From contig VBWE01000039.1 of NCBI GenBank assembly GCA_006218065.1, forward strand, positions 1-34,909: a stretch of 34,909 nt of DNA. The letters are read 5' to 3'. A program made the translations under genes and the position numbers. Shown in pieces: positions 1-6,970 of the stretch. The first letter of the stretch is position 1. Each line of letters begins with the position of its first letter. Source of the stretch: Bacteroidota bacterium (GTDB lineage Bacteria > Bacteroidota > Bacteroidia > Palsa-965). The notes beneath the pieces are model-generated. The model was not told the DNA's origin. It searched no databases and was given only the letters and a program-made list of their open reading frames with translations.

Positions 1-16
1 TTACTATAAGTTGTGG

Positions 17-112
17 CTCCCCCTCTTTGCGACGTTGTCGCAAACTCGACTTTTGTTTATAAAAAACGTACAACGTCGGAGAGAGGGGGCTGGGGGGTGA
101 GTCCCCGGACTA
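17..112. repeat. GC-rich palindromic intergenic repeat, family R1, copy A
   Basis: An imperfect palindrome with CCCCCTCTTTGCGA on the left and TCGGAGAGAGGGGG on the right, followed by the tail GGGGGGTGAGTCCCCGGACTAC. A second copy in the same orientation lies at 600-699, so the two are direct repeats around the DUF559 gene. The tail ends about 5 nt from that gene's stop codon. Related but diverged copies lie near 20004-20060 and 21083-21140. Confidence 0.8.
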
Positions 113-116
113 CTTA

Positions 117-491
117 CTATTTACACCTTACTAAAATCTTCCTCACCACTTTTTCCGGGGACAACAATACTTCTTCATTCCCGAACCGTATCACCGAAAT
201 CCCAAACAAATCCTCAAGCAGCTGATCCCGCTCCTTGTCCTTCTCTTTTATCCCGTCATGGTATCCGCCGTCAACTTCAATAACCAGGCGGTGCTGCGGG
301 CAATAAAAATCAGCGACCAGGAATTGTTTTTTATTCCTGTAACTGCTATAAATAAAAACATGCTGCCGCAGGAACTTAAGATTCCCCGCCTGCCGGTTGC
401 GCAGCAGTTGCCAAAGTGCAGCCTCTGCTTCCGTGGGATATTTCCGCTTTTCACGCGCCAGTTGCGTAGGAGAAAGCAACATGCTTTTCAT
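117..491 (-). CDS. DUF559 domain endonuclease-like protein
   Basis: A 124-aa protein covering essentially one DUF559 domain, a small restriction-endonuclease-like fold related to very-short-patch repair nucleases. Family hallmarks seen are the N-terminal T(E)AEAALWQLLR block (residues 20-30), a FLVADFYCP strand with the acidic residue expected in the active site (around 57-65), LVIEVDGGYHD (around 69-79) and the C-terminal VIRFGNEEVL block. Length is normal for the family. Start at 491; an alternative ATG is three codons in. It is a single gene flanked by two direct copies of a GC-rich palindrome, and a short tetranucleotide tandem repeat lies just upstream. The biological role of DUF559 proteins is not established; DNA cleavage is inferred from the fold. 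Confidence 0.85.
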   Translation of the reverse strand: MKSMLLSPTQLAREKRKYPTEAEAALWQLLRNRQAGNLKFLRQHVFIYSSYRNKKQFLVADFYCPQHRLVIEVDGGYHDGIKEKDKERDQLLEDLFGISVIRFGNEEVLLSPEKVVRKILVRCK

Positions 492-501
492 CTGGGTAAA
501 G

Positions 502-536
502 AAGTAAGTAAGTAAGTAAGTAAAAGTAAAAGTAAA
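502..536. repeat. Tetranucleotide/pentanucleotide tandem repeat upstream of the DUF559 gene
   Basis: Five consecutive AAGT units run into AAAAGT-type units, about 35 bp in all. It starts 10 nt upstream of the DUF559 start codon, in the position of its 5' leader or promoter. Copy number could vary by slippage. Confidence 0.75.
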
Positions 537-583
537 ACTGCGAAGCAGTTTATGTTAACAACTTCAGCGCAGCTGAAGTTGTT
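536..583. other. Two adjacent perfect hairpins between fabD and the DUF559 gene
   Basis: The first hairpin (536-550) has a 6-bp stem AACTGC/GCAGTT with a GAA loop. The second (557-583) has a perfect 12-bp stem AACAACTTCAGC/GCTGAAGTTGTT with a 3-nt loop. They lie downstream of fabD on its transcribed strand and could act as a terminator or RNA-stabilising structure, but no clear U-run follows. Confidence 0.55.
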
Positions 584-599
584 ATTTAAGGAACCAATT

Positions 600-699
600 T
601 CCCCCCTCTTTGCGATTTCGCAGGAGTATAAGACTAAAATTGAAAGCGGATCGCTGCGAAGTCGGAGAGAGGGGGCCAGGGGGTGAGTCCCCGGACTAC
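600..699. repeat. GC-rich palindromic intergenic repeat, family R1, copy B
   Basis: Same layout as the copy at 17-112: CCCCCCTCTTTGCGA on the left, GTCGGAGAGAGGGGG on the right and the identical tail GTGAGTCCCCGGACTAC. The tail contains CTA at 696-698, the complement of the TAG stop of fabD, so the repeat supplies the fabD stop codon. Confidence 0.8.
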
Positions 700-1577
700 A
701 AACTCCCCGCTTCCACCCCCGGACTAATCTTCTTCACCAGTCCCTGCAGCACTTTGCCCGGGCCCACTTCGATGTACTGCGTGGCGCCGTCGCGGGTCAT
801 GTTTTCTACGGTCTGTGTCCAGCGTACCGGGGCGGTGAGCTGCGCGATGAGGTTCTGCTGTATTTCTGCCGGATCGGAAACCGGCTGTGCATTTACGTTC
901 TGGTAAACCGGGCAAACCGGCGTTTTGAAATGCGTGGCGTTGATGGCGGCTTCCAGTTCCACGCGGGCGGGTTCCATGAGCGGGGAGTGGAAAGCGCCGC
1001 CCACCGGGAGCATCAGCGCACGCCTGGCGCCGGCGGCTTTGAGCAGTTCGCAGGCTTTGGTTACACCCGCAATGCTGCCGGAAATAACCAACTGGCCGGG
1101 ACAATTGTAATTGGCCGCAACCACGATCTCGTCGGTGATGGAGGCGCAGATTTCTTCTGTTTTTTTATCGTCGAGGCCGAGCACGGCCGCCATGGTCGAA
1201 GGATTCATCTCGCAGGCTTTCTGCATGGCGAGCGCGCGTTTGCTCACCAGCACGAGCGCATCTTCGAAGCTCAGTGTTTTATTGGCAACGAGCGCCGAAA
1301 ATTCACCGAGCGAATGACCGGCGACCATATCCGGTTTGAAATTATCGGCCTGCGTGGCGGCAAGGATTACCGAGTGCAGGAAAATAGCGGGTTGCGTGAC
1401 TTTCGTTTGTTTCAGTTCTTCGTCTGTCCCGGCAAACATGGTGTCCGTAATGCGGAAGCCGAGAATATCGTTCCCCTTTTCAAAAAGTTCTTTCGCCAGC
1501 GGCGAGTTTTCGTACAGGTCTTTGCCCATACCCGGAAACTGCGATCCCTGGCCGGGAAATACATATGCTTTTTTCAT
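696..1577 (-). CDS. fabD: Malonyl-CoA:ACP transacylase FabD
   Basis: A 293-aa cytoplasmic enzyme that transfers malonyl from CoA to acyl carrier protein, giving malonyl-ACP for type II fatty acid synthesis. The N-terminal FPGQGSQFPGMG (residues 7-18) and the nucleophile-elbow motif GHSLGEFSA (catalytic Ser around residue 94) are intact, and GAFHSPLM near residue 195 carries the expected active-site His. Length matches the family. The ATG at 1577 is preceded on its strand by a purine-poor CTTCTTCTT leader rather than a Shine-Dalgarno sequence, as is common in Bacteroidota. The stop lies inside the R1 repeat. A possible weak -7 box (TATCTTCG) lies about 30 nt upstream. No other fatty-acid genes adjoin it here. 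Confidence 0.97.
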   Translation of the reverse strand: MKKAYVFPGQGSQFPGMGKDLYENSPLAKELFEKGNDILGFRITDTMFAGTDEELKQTKVTQPAIFLHSVILAATQADNFKPDMVAGHSLGEFSALVANKTLSFEDALVLVSKRALAMQKACEMNPSTMAAVLGLDDKKTEEICASITDEIVVAANYNCPGQLVISGSIAGVTKACELLKAAGARRALMLPVGGAFHSPLMEPARVELEAAINATHFKTPVCPVYQNVNAQPVSDPAEIQQNLIAQLTAPVRWTQTVENMTRDGATQYIEVGPGKVLQGLVKKISPGVEAGSL

Positions 1578-1622
1578 AAGAAGAAGGTTTGATTGAATCG
1601 AAGGCGAAGATAAATACTTCTT

Positions 1623-2315
1623 TCAATCGTTGCCTTTTTCCGAGGCCAGCAGAAGAACCACTGAAACACCGAAATGCGAAGGACGCACTTTGAAATAATC
1701 ACGGCTTAGTCCTGTATAGCCCGGTTTATCGAGATAGTACCACAGTTTGTCGATTTCGGCCTGCCCGACGGAAAAATGATAATAGCCGGTTATGCCGAGG
1801 TTGAACCGTTTCCTGAGCGGGAGAAAGCAGGCGCTCGCCGTAAAACCTGCGGTAGTCGTGCGTTCGAAATGCGTGTACTTTTTTGCGGAAGCCAGCCGGG
1901 TGAGTGTCTGGAAATACGTTACATCGAAAGAAAGTCCGCCTCCGAAACGCGATCGTTCCGGGTGGTAACGCGCTTCTGCCGATACGATGCCGTCGCGCGC
2001 GCGCAGGTAACGCGTTTCCGTATTCCCGCTGGGCGGCGTACCGGTTGCGCTTACCAGGGTATAATGACCGGTCCAGCGCGCTTCGGCCGTGATGTTTTTG
2101 AACTGCCTGCCGATCCCGGCCTGCGGACCGTGCATCAAATGAATTTCATCCAGCGGATCATCGAGCCAGGAGCGGGAACTGCTGTAATTCTTTACCAGGA
2201 TGTCCAGGTTATCCATATTGTAATACCCGGCATCGTAACCCATGCGGAGGTAATATTGCGCATGCGTTGCCGTAAACAGGGAAAGAAAAAAGACAAAGAG
2301 AATCAGCCGCTTCAT
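1623..2315 (-). CDS. Hypothetical secreted, outer-membrane-beta-barrel-like protein
   Basis: A 230-aa protein starting with a Sec signal peptide (MKRLILFVFFLSLFTATHA, cleavage predicted before QYY). The mature part is rich in alternating aromatic and polar strands and repeated gly-rich turns such as GPQAGIGRQF and SRFGGGLSFDVTYF. It ends in strand-like segments (FNLGITGYYHFSV, PSHFGVSVVLLLA), consistent with a small outer-membrane beta-barrel. I do not recognise a named family. It follows fabD on the same strand, 45 nt upstream of the fabD start, but a co-transcribed role is not evident. Confidence 0.75.
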   Translation of the reverse strand: MKRLILFVFFLSLFTATHAQYYLRMGYDAGYYNMDNLDILVKNYSSSRSWLDDPLDEIHLMHGPQAGIGRQFKNITAEARWTGHYTLVSATGTPPSGNTETRYLRARDGIVSAEARYHPERSRFGGGLSFDVTYFQTLTRLASAKKYTHFERTTTAGFTASACFLPLRKRFNLGITGYYHFSVGQAEIDKLWYYLDKPGYTGLSRDYFKVRPSHFGVSVVLLLASEKGND

Positions 2316-2365
2316 TTCTCGGAATCAGGAAGGTCAAAAATAGGTTTTTACAACTGACTTTAAAT

Positions 2366-2400
2366 AAAAAGTCCCCCCGGGTTTCCGGAAGGGACTTTTT
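2366..2400. terminator. Bidirectional intrinsic terminator
   Basis: A stem AAAAAGTCCC/GGGACTTTTT encloses a GC-rich loop that itself contains a short CCGG/CCGG pairing. It gives a U-run on both strands. On the minus strand it lies downstream of the BI-1 gene and its structured 3' element, and upstream of the outer-membrane-like gene. Confidence 0.8.
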
Positions 2401-2415
2401 AATTTTGATTTACCT

Positions 2416-2533
2416 GGAATCTCTAAAACTTAGAAGTTCGAGGCGAACGAACGACTGAAAAGCGCAGTTTGCTTTTGTAAACGAGCATTTTCAGTCGGAG
2501 TTCAACGATGAAATTCGCAGTTTTAGAGGTTCC
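2416..2533. repeat. Nested inverted-repeat structured element downstream of the BI-1 gene
   Basis: The outer arms are 2416-2430 (GGAATCTCTAAAACT) and 2519-2533 (AGTTTTAGAGGTTCC), complementary except for one G-T pair. An inner perfect stem CGACTGAAAA/TTTTCAGTCG lies at 2452-2461 and 2488-2497. The right arm touches the BI-1 TAG stop at 2533-2535, so the whole element would be in that gene's 3' UTR. It is not a tRNA, as there is no cloverleaf or T-arm signature. It could be a dispersed repeat or a structured RNA. Confidence 0.6.
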
Positions 2534-3297
2534 TATTTACGATTCCCGAGAAGACGAAGCAGGAATAAAAACAGGTTGATAAAGTCAAGATACAAAGTCA
2601 GCGCGCCCATGATGGAAAGCTTGCCTGCTTCGTGCGAGCCGTGTTCCATGCCCATGCCGATGCGCTTGAGTTTCTGCACATCGTAGGCGGTGAGACCGGT
2701 GAAGATGGCCACGCCGGCGAAGCTGATGAGATAATACAATGTTTCGCTGTGCATGAACCAGTTGACGATCATCGCGATCACCATACCGCCGAGGAACATA
2801 TAGAGCATCGCGCCGAATTTGGTCAGGTCAAGGTTGGTTGTATAACCCAGGACAGCCATCACGCCGAACATACCGGCTGCAATGCCGAAGGTGGCATAAA
2901 TGGAGCCTGCCGTGTAGGTGAGGAAAATAAAACTGAGGCTCATGCCCAGCAAAGCGGAATAAAGAATGAAAACCGCCGCCAGCACCGGCCTGGAAAGTTT
3001 CTGGTAGCCCAGGCTCATCAGCAGAACGAGGCCAAGCGGGGCAAGCATCACGACCCAGCCGAGCGTGCTCATGCCCAGGCGTCCGTTTGCTTTTTCCACG
3101 ATCAATAGCTGTAAAAGGCTGTCCATCGTTCCGAAAAGATAAGCGGTAATCGCAGTGATCATGAGCGCTCCGAACATCCAGGCAAAAACGTTTGCCATGA
3201 AAGTCTTGGCCATTACACCCGTTACATTACCCTGGTTCGCAGTATTGTTGCCCTGGTTGTAATTGTTGGGAGGAAATTGCTGATTGAAATTGTTCAT
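2533..3297 (-). CDS. Bax inhibitor-1 (BI-1/YccA/YbhL) family membrane protein
   Basis: A 254-aa integral membrane protein with an Asn/Gln-rich cytoplasmic N-terminus (residues 1-25) and about seven hydrophobic helices from residue 32 onward. The family pattern is clear: VFAWMFGALMITAITAY early, GLTAYDVQKLKRI (around 203-215) near the end, and the final GALTLYLDFINLFLFLLRLLG helix with the conserved Asp. Bacterial BI-1 homologues have been linked to calcium leak or pH-sensitive transport and to membrane protein quality control; the substrate here cannot be told. A TACCTTTA -7-like box lies at 3332-3325 on its strand, with AGGAG between it and the ATG. It is transcribed alone. Confidence 0.92.
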   Translation of the reverse strand: MNNFNQQFPPNNYNQGNNTANQGNVTGVMAKTFMANVFAWMFGALMITAITAYLFGTMDSLLQLLIVEKANGRLGMSTLGWVVMLAPLGLVLLMSLGYQKLSRPVLAAVFILYSALLGMSLSFIFLTYTAGSIYATFGIAAGMFGVMAVLGYTTNLDLTKFGAMLYMFLGGMVIAMIVNWFMHSETLYYLISFAGVAIFTGLTAYDVQKLKRIGMGMEHGSHEAGKLSIMGALTLYLDFINLFLFLLRLLGNRK

Positions 3298-3387
3298 GTT
3301 TTTACGGTTTGTTTTTAGCTCCTGTAAAGGTACATTATTTTCGTTTCGGGCTTTGTTAAGGCCTGTTAATGCAGGCTGCAGATCACC

Positions 3388-3477
3388 GCCGCAGATTCAC
3401 GCAGATTTTTTGGTGTTAAACTGCGGTTGTCCGGATCAGTACCAATTCAATCTGCGCCAATCTGCGAAATCTGCGGC
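3388..3477. repeat. Imperfect palindromic repeat of the GCAGATT type (R2)
   Basis: The left arm GCCGCAGATTCACGCAGATT (3388-3407) pairs with the right arm AATCTGCG..AATCTGCGAAATCTGCGGC (3450-3477). Around it are short direct repeats: CTGTTAATGCAG occurs at both 3363-3374 and 3503-3514, the second spanning the folE stop codon, and ACCAATTCAATCTG occurs twice. The nested duplications suggest local slippage or repeat insertion. Confidence 0.7.
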
Positions 3478-3505
3478 TGACAAGGACCAATTCAATCTGG
3501 GGCTG

Positions 3506-4123
3506 TTAATGCAGTTTCGTCCCGATCAGGCTGATGAATTCCGAACGCGTGGTTTCTTTCAGGAACTCGCCCGTAAAAGCGGAAGTCGTCGTTACCGAAT
3601 TCTGTTTCTGGATACCGCGCATCTGCATGCACAGGTGCTGGCATTCGATTACCACAGCCACACCCAGCGGGTTCATGGTTTCCTGGATGCAGTCGCGGAT
3701 ATCGGTAGTGAGCCGTTCCTGTACCTGCAGCCGGCGCGCAAAAGCATCCACCACGCGCGGAATTTTGCTCAGTCCTACGATACAGGTATTCGGAATATAC
3801 GCCACATGCGCTTTCCCGAAGAAAGGCAGCATATGATGCTCGCAAAGCGAATACACTTCGATGTCCTTCACGAGCACCATCTGCTTGTATTCTTCTTTGA
3901 ACATGGCCGAGCGCAGTATTTCCGCAGGATCCAGGCCATAGCCGTGCGTGAGATAAAGCATGGCTTTCGAAACCCGCTCCGGCGTTTTCAGCAATCCTTC
4001 GCGTTTCGGATTTTCGCCGATTTCCGTGATGATGTTTTCATACCGGAGCGCGAGCGTATCGATAGTCGTCTTTTTGTATTTGTCGATTTTAATGTAACCG
4101 AATTCATCTTCCATAAGTTCCAT
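3506..4123 (-). CDS. folE: GTP cyclohydrolase I FolE
   Basis: A 205-aa enzyme that converts GTP to 7,8-dihydroneopterin triphosphate, the first step of folate synthesis and the source of substrate for queuosine synthesis. Signatures seen are [20 protein letters not shown] (around residues 91-110, zinc Cys and His ligands), [20 protein letters not shown] and the second zinc motif [10 protein letters not shown] (around 161-170). Length is normal. The start at 4123 is the first ATG; a second lies three codons in. Only 11 nt separate it from the stop of queD upstream, so the two form an operon whose products act in consecutive steps: FolE product is the substrate of QueD. Confidence 0.96.
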   Translation of the reverse strand: MELMEDEFGYIKIDKYKKTTIDTLALRYENIITEIGENPKREGLLKTPERVSKAMLYLTHGYGLDPAEILRSAMFKEEYKQMVLVKDIEVYSLCEHHMLPFFGKAHVAYIPNTCIVGLSKIPRVVDAFARRLQVQERLTTDIRDCIQETMNPLGVAVVIECQHLCMQMRGIQKQNSVTTTSAFTGEFLKETTRSEFISLIGTKLH

Positions 4124-4134
4124 GGCATCGTTCG

Positions 4135-4548
4135 TTATTCGCCGAAATACTCGACGTAGTTGTTTTCTGTTTCCACCAGTTTCACGCAGTGCAGGCTGCA
4201 GCCCAGCGCCCGGATATGCGGATCGAGCTGCCGCCAGATGGCGATGGCTACATTTTCGGTACTGGTCATCACGTCGCGCAGAAAATCCACATCCACATTC
4301 AGGTTACGGTGGTCGAGCCTGTTCGTAATATACGTACGGATGATGCCGCTCAGATCTTTCAGGTTGATGACGTAGCCCAGCTCGGGATTGACGTTCCCTT
4401 TTACGGTGACAAAAAGCTCGTAGTTATGACCGTGCCAGTTCGGGTTGGCGCAGCCTCCGAAAATTTCGTTGTTTTTTTCTTCGCTCCAGTCGCTGCGGAA
4501 CAGGCGGTGGGCGGCGTTAAAACGCTCGCGGCGTGTGATGTGAATCAT
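4135..4548 (-). CDS. queD: 6-carboxytetrahydropterin synthase QueD / 6-pyruvoyl-tetrahydropterin synthase family
   Basis: A 137-aa member of the PTPS/QueD family, which converts dihydroneopterin triphosphate to a tetrahydropterin (6-carboxy-tetrahydropterin in queuosine synthesis). Zinc-binding histidines appear in FNAAHRL and in [21 protein letters not shown] and the glutamate in [11 protein letters not shown] are family landmarks. The start at 4548 is chosen because the conserved [12 protein letters not shown] strand begins directly after it and a -7 promoter box lies 6 nt upstream. A longer version from 4572 would place the coding region over that promoter. First gene of the queD-folE operon, divergent from mqnB. 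Confidence 0.93.
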   Translation of the reverse strand: MIHITRRERFNAAHRLFRSDWSEEKNNEIFGGCANPNWHGHNYELFVTVKGNVNPELGYVINLKDLSGIIRTYITNRLDHRNLNVDVDFLRDVMTSTENVAIAIWRQLDPHIRALGCSLHCVKLVETENNYVEYFGE

Positions 4549-4554
4549 GGGATG

Positions 4555-4562
4555 CAAAGGTA
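4555..4562 (-). promoter_or_regulatory. Bacteroidota-type -7 box of the queD-folE promoter
   Basis: TACCTTTG on the minus strand matches TAnnTTTG exactly. Six nucleotides separate it from the queD ATG, so transcription would begin at or within a few bases of the start codon, giving a leaderless or near-leaderless mRNA. Confidence 0.65.
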
Positions 4563-4576
4563 AACAAACCAATTCT

Positions 4577-4596
4577 TTTAATGTTTAAACATTAAA
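4577..4596. promoter_or_regulatory. Perfect 20-bp palindrome between divergent promoters, probable operator
   Basis: TTTAATGTTTAAACATTAAA is a perfect palindrome. It lies 14 nt from the queD -7 box and 10 nt from the mqnB -7 box, covering or adjoining the -33 region of both. The position suggests binding of a dimeric regulator affecting both operons, which is inference. Confidence 0.6.
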
Positions 4597-4606
4597 CGTG
4601 AAACAA

Positions 4607-4614
4607 TAACTTTG
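4607..4614 (+). promoter_or_regulatory. Bacteroidota-type -7 box of the mqnB-mqnD promoter
   Basis: TAACTTTG matches TAnnTTTG exactly and is 6 nt upstream of the mqnB ATG at 4621, the same spacing as for queD. A leaderless or near-leaderless transcript is predicted. Confidence 0.65.
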
Positions 4615-4620
4615 CGAAGC

Positions 4621-5310
4621 ATGAAAATCCTGCTTGTCGCCGCTACCGCCGAAGAAATCGCTTTACTGCTCTTTACGCGCGGGCTTACGTTTGTTGAAAC
4701 GGAAGAAAAGCACCTGAAACGGTATCATTTCGGATCGCTCGTTGCGGATGTACTGGTCACCGGCGTGGGCATGACGGCAACCGCGTTCTGGCTGGGCAAA
4801 ACCTTGTCCGAAGGGAAATACGATGCCGCGTTCAACCTGGGCATCTGCGGCAGTTTCGACCGCAAGCTGGGGTTGGGTGAAGTTGTTCACATAACCAGCG
4901 ATTGTTTCCCGGAACTGGGTGCGCAGGACGATGAAAAATTTATTTCCACGCAGGAGATGGGCCTGCAGCGCCCGGATGAATTTCCTTTTACCGGCGGACG
5001 GATCATCAACCGGCACCTGCCGGAAATCATGAAATCATCCGGGCTGCCTTCGGTGAGCGGAATCACGGTGAATACTGTTCACGGGCACGAAGCGTCCATC
5101 GATGCGATCCGCGAACGTTTCCATCCGCAGGTGGAAAGCATGGAAGGCGCAGCATTTCTGTACAGCTGCCTGCTGGCCGGGGTGCGCTGCGCGCAGGTCA
5201 GGGTGATTTCCAACTACGTGGAAAAACGAAACCGCGAAGCCTGGGAAATAGAAAAAGCCGTCCGCGCACTGAACGAATTCGCGATTTCTTTGTTAAAGAA
5301 TATGCAATGA
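4621..5310 (+). CDS. mqnB: Futalosine hydrolase MqnB
   Basis: A 229-aa nucleoside hydrolase of the phosphorylase/nucleosidase fold. MqnB cleaves futalosine to dehypoxanthine futalosine and hypoxanthine in the futalosine route to menaquinone. The start MKILLVAATAEE opens the first strand; VLVTGVGMTATAFWLG (around residues 44-59) and NLGICGSF (around 76-83) build the nucleoside site, and VESMEGAAFLYSCLL (around 174-188) carries the conserved MEG motif with its ribose-binding glutamate. A TTG start nine bases upstream is possible but would overlap the spacing to the -7 box. It overlaps mqnD by 4 nt (ATGA), showing translational coupling. Confidence 0.93.
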   Translation: MKILLVAATAEEIALLLFTRGLTFVETEEKHLKRYHFGSLVADVLVTGVGMTATAFWLGKTLSEGKYDAAFNLGICGSFDRKLGLGEVVHITSDCFPELGAQDDEKFISTQEMGLQRPDEFPFTGGRIINRHLPEIMKSSGLPSVSGITVNTVHGHEASIDAIRERFHPQVESMEGAAFLYSCLLAGVRCAQVRVISNYVEKRNREAWEIEKAVRALNEFAISLLKNMQ

Positions 5311-6059
5311 ACAAATCCCTGGTACTTGGTTTTTCTCCCTGCCCGAACGATTGCTTTATGTTCGACGCCATGATCCACGGGCGCATCGATACGGAAGGAC
5401 TTTCGTTCGACCTGTGCATGGATGACGTGGAAACCCTGAACCGGCGCGCTTTTGCCGGCGAAGCGGATATTACCAAACTGAGTTATCATGCTTTCGCGTA
5501 CTGCACGGATCAATACGATTTGCTGGATGCCGGTTCTGCGCTCGGGCGGAATTGTGGTCCGCTGCTGATCTCGAAACGGGACATTTCGCCTGATGAAATC
5601 CGTTCCGGGAAATTGCAGATCGCCATTCCCGGCAAATACACCACGGCCAATTTCCTGCTCGGACTTGCTTTCCCGGAAGCGGCAAACAAAACGGAACTGG
5701 TTTTCTCCGCCATCGAAGACGCCGTGCTGAACGGGAAAGCCGACGCGGGACTGATCATCCACGAAAACCGTTTTACCTACGCCGCCCGCGGACTGAAAAA
5801 AATAATCGACCTCGGTGAGTTCTGGGAAAGCGCCACGGGCCTGCCGATTCCGCTCGGGGGCATCGCGGTACGCCGCAGTCTGCCTGGAGAAACCAGGGAA
5901 AAAATAAACCGCGTGCTGCGCAAAAGTGTGGAATTCGCTTTCGCCAACCGCAGCGCGAGCCTGCCTTTTGTGAAAACGCATGCACAGGAAATGAGCGAAG
6001 AGGTCATGTACAAGCACATCGACCTGTACGTGAATAACTTTTCCGTTTCGCTGCGGTGA
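5307..6059 (+). CDS. mqnD: 1,4-dihydroxy-6-naphthoate synthase MqnD
   Basis: A 250-aa protein of the periplasmic-binding-protein-like MqnA/MqnD fold. LGFSPCPNDCFMFDAMIHG (residues 8-26) is the MqnD signature, and GRIDTEGL, ITKLSYHAFAYC and ADAGLIIHENRFTY (around residues 139-152), with a conserved His, match the enzyme that converts cyclic dehypoxanthine futalosine to 1,4-dihydroxy-6-naphthoate. MqnA is the related alternative, but the SPCPND motif favours MqnD. Second gene of the operon with mqnB; mqnA and mqnC are not in the window. Confidence 0.93.
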   Translation: MNKSLVLGFSPCPNDCFMFDAMIHGRIDTEGLSFDLCMDDVETLNRRAFAGEADITKLSYHAFAYCTDQYDLLDAGSALGRNCGPLLISKRDISPDEIRSGKLQIAIPGKYTTANFLLGLAFPEAANKTELVFSAIEDAVLNGKADAGLIIHENRFTYAARGLKKIIDLGEFWESATGLPIPLGGIAVRRSLPGETREKINRVLRKSVEFAFANRSASLPFVKTHAQEMSEEVMYKHIDLYVNNFSVSLR

Positions 6060-6130
6060 AAACCTTATTCGCAAAAGCTGCGGAATTGAATCTTGTACCG
6101 GGGTTAAAAGAGCCGGTGATTATTGGTTGA
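6056..6130 (+). CDS. Possible 24-codon remnant ORF coupled to mqnD
   Basis: A GTG start overlaps the mqnD stop by 4 nt (GTGA), and the frame runs 24 codons (beginning VKTLFAKAAELNL) to a TGA two bases before the next gene. The coupling and amino-acid composition look like the beginning of a third operon gene that has been cut off by the AT-richer gene behind it. It may also be chance. Confidence 0.25.
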   Translation: MKTLFAKAAELNLVPGLKEPVIIG

Positions 6131-6131
6131 T

Positions 6132-6650
6132 ATGACTATTACTCCCCGGCAGCGAACGATGAAGTTTACGAGGGCGAATATGAGGCAGCCAAATAGGCTC
6201 GTACTCCTCATCCTGACTCTTGTTTTTTTAGTCGTTTTTTTTCCAACCAGTCTTCCTGAATTAAAAGGTGTATTCCGTTTTCTACCTTTCTGTGCTATCG
6301 TTTTCATAGGTTTTTTTGCATTTGGTTTTGAATTGATTCAGCAAATCATAATTGGTCGTGACGGTATTTACTTTATAGGACTCTTTCGGAAAAGGTATAT
6401 CCCCTGGGAAAAAGTAAAATCTTCAGGCGTGCTGCGAATAACAAAATATTCAAAAGAGGAATTACTGCGTGTGAATTACAGTAGGTCTTATTGGTCTGGA
6501 ATTAAGATAACCTACGTTACCGTAATAAAAAGATATACTCCAACAACGATCGATATGTTATTAAATTCTGCCGACGTAATCACTTTCGACTACCGGAAAG
6601 AAGCGCAGGAACTTGTTGAATACTATATCCTGAAAAATCACCCGCACTGA
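6132..6650 (+). CDS. Hypothetical two-helix membrane protein with PH-like C-terminal part
   Basis: About 172 aa, with two hydrophobic helices (roughly residues 23-40, LVLLILTLVFLVVFFPTS, and 50-65, FLPFCAIVFIGFFAFGFE). A soluble part follows with GRDGIYFIGLFRKRYIPWEKV, the strand pattern seen in short membrane-anchored PH-like domains that sense or trim membrane stress. It ends in an amphipathic helix (EAQELVEYYILKN). The ATG at 6132 is preferred over a TTG three codons earlier; a further ATG at 6159 is possible. The gene is visibly more AT-rich than mqnD beside it, which hints at acquisition. No partner gene identified. Confidence 0.7.
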   Translation: MTITPRQRTMKFTRANMRQPNRLVLLILTLVFLVVFFPTSLPELKGVFRFLPFCAIVFIGFFAFGFELIQQIIIGRDGIYFIGLFRKRYIPWEKVKSSGVLRITKYSKEELLRVNYSRSYWSGIKITYVTVIKRYTPTTIDMLLNSADVITFDYRKEAQELVEYYILKNHPH

Positions 6651-6681
6651 ATTAAATTTTCCCGCGCGGCAATGAAAATAT

Positions 6682-6713
6682 CCCCGGCATCCACACGCAT
6701 GGAAATGCCGGGG
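6682..6713. terminator. Hairpin after the small membrane gene, possible terminator
   Basis: A perfect 9-bp stem CCCCGGCAT/ATGCCGGGG with a 14-nt loop, about 30 nt after the stop codon. No U-run follows, so rho-independent function is uncertain. The rest of 6714-6812 shows nothing recognisable. Confidence 0.45.
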
Positions 6714-6812
6714 CAAGCACTGGTGTGAGTACCCCCTTGACGCACACCGCATAGCAGACGGGATTCAGCGAAAGGGTTGCCCGGTTTCGTTGCTAAAAAA
6801 TAAACAGGCGTC

Positions 6813-6900
6813 ATCCTGAGCGGTAGTCGAAGGGTGTGTACCGTGAACTCTTTGTACAACGGATTCTATTACACACCCTTGAACTACCGCTCCCGGTGAT
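6813..6900. repeat. Imperfect palindrome of the ATCCTGAGCGGTAGTCGAAGG type (R3)
   Basis: The left arm 6813-6839 (ATCCTGAGCGGTAGTCGAAG...) pairs with the right arm 6871-6900 (...GAACTACCGCTCCCGGTGAT), with ACACACCC/GGGTGTGT next to the loop. This CATCCTGAGCG..GTCGAAGG hairpin is a widely scattered intergenic type in bacterial genomes. It forms most of the non-coding stretch before the DUF2141 gene. Confidence 0.7.
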
Positions 6901-6970
6901 ATTATTCTTTATTATTTTTCAAGCAACCTTTTTCATCTTTTCAAGACTTCTTTTCAGAAAGGACTTCGTG

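Noticed and set aside
2416-2533. tRNA or tmRNA gene
   Set aside because: No anticodon arm, T-arm or CCA-end signature; the structure is simply nested stems.
6836-6970. Longer N-terminus for the DUF2141 gene
   Set aside because: It reads through the R3 palindrome; ATG 6971 gives a proper signal peptide.
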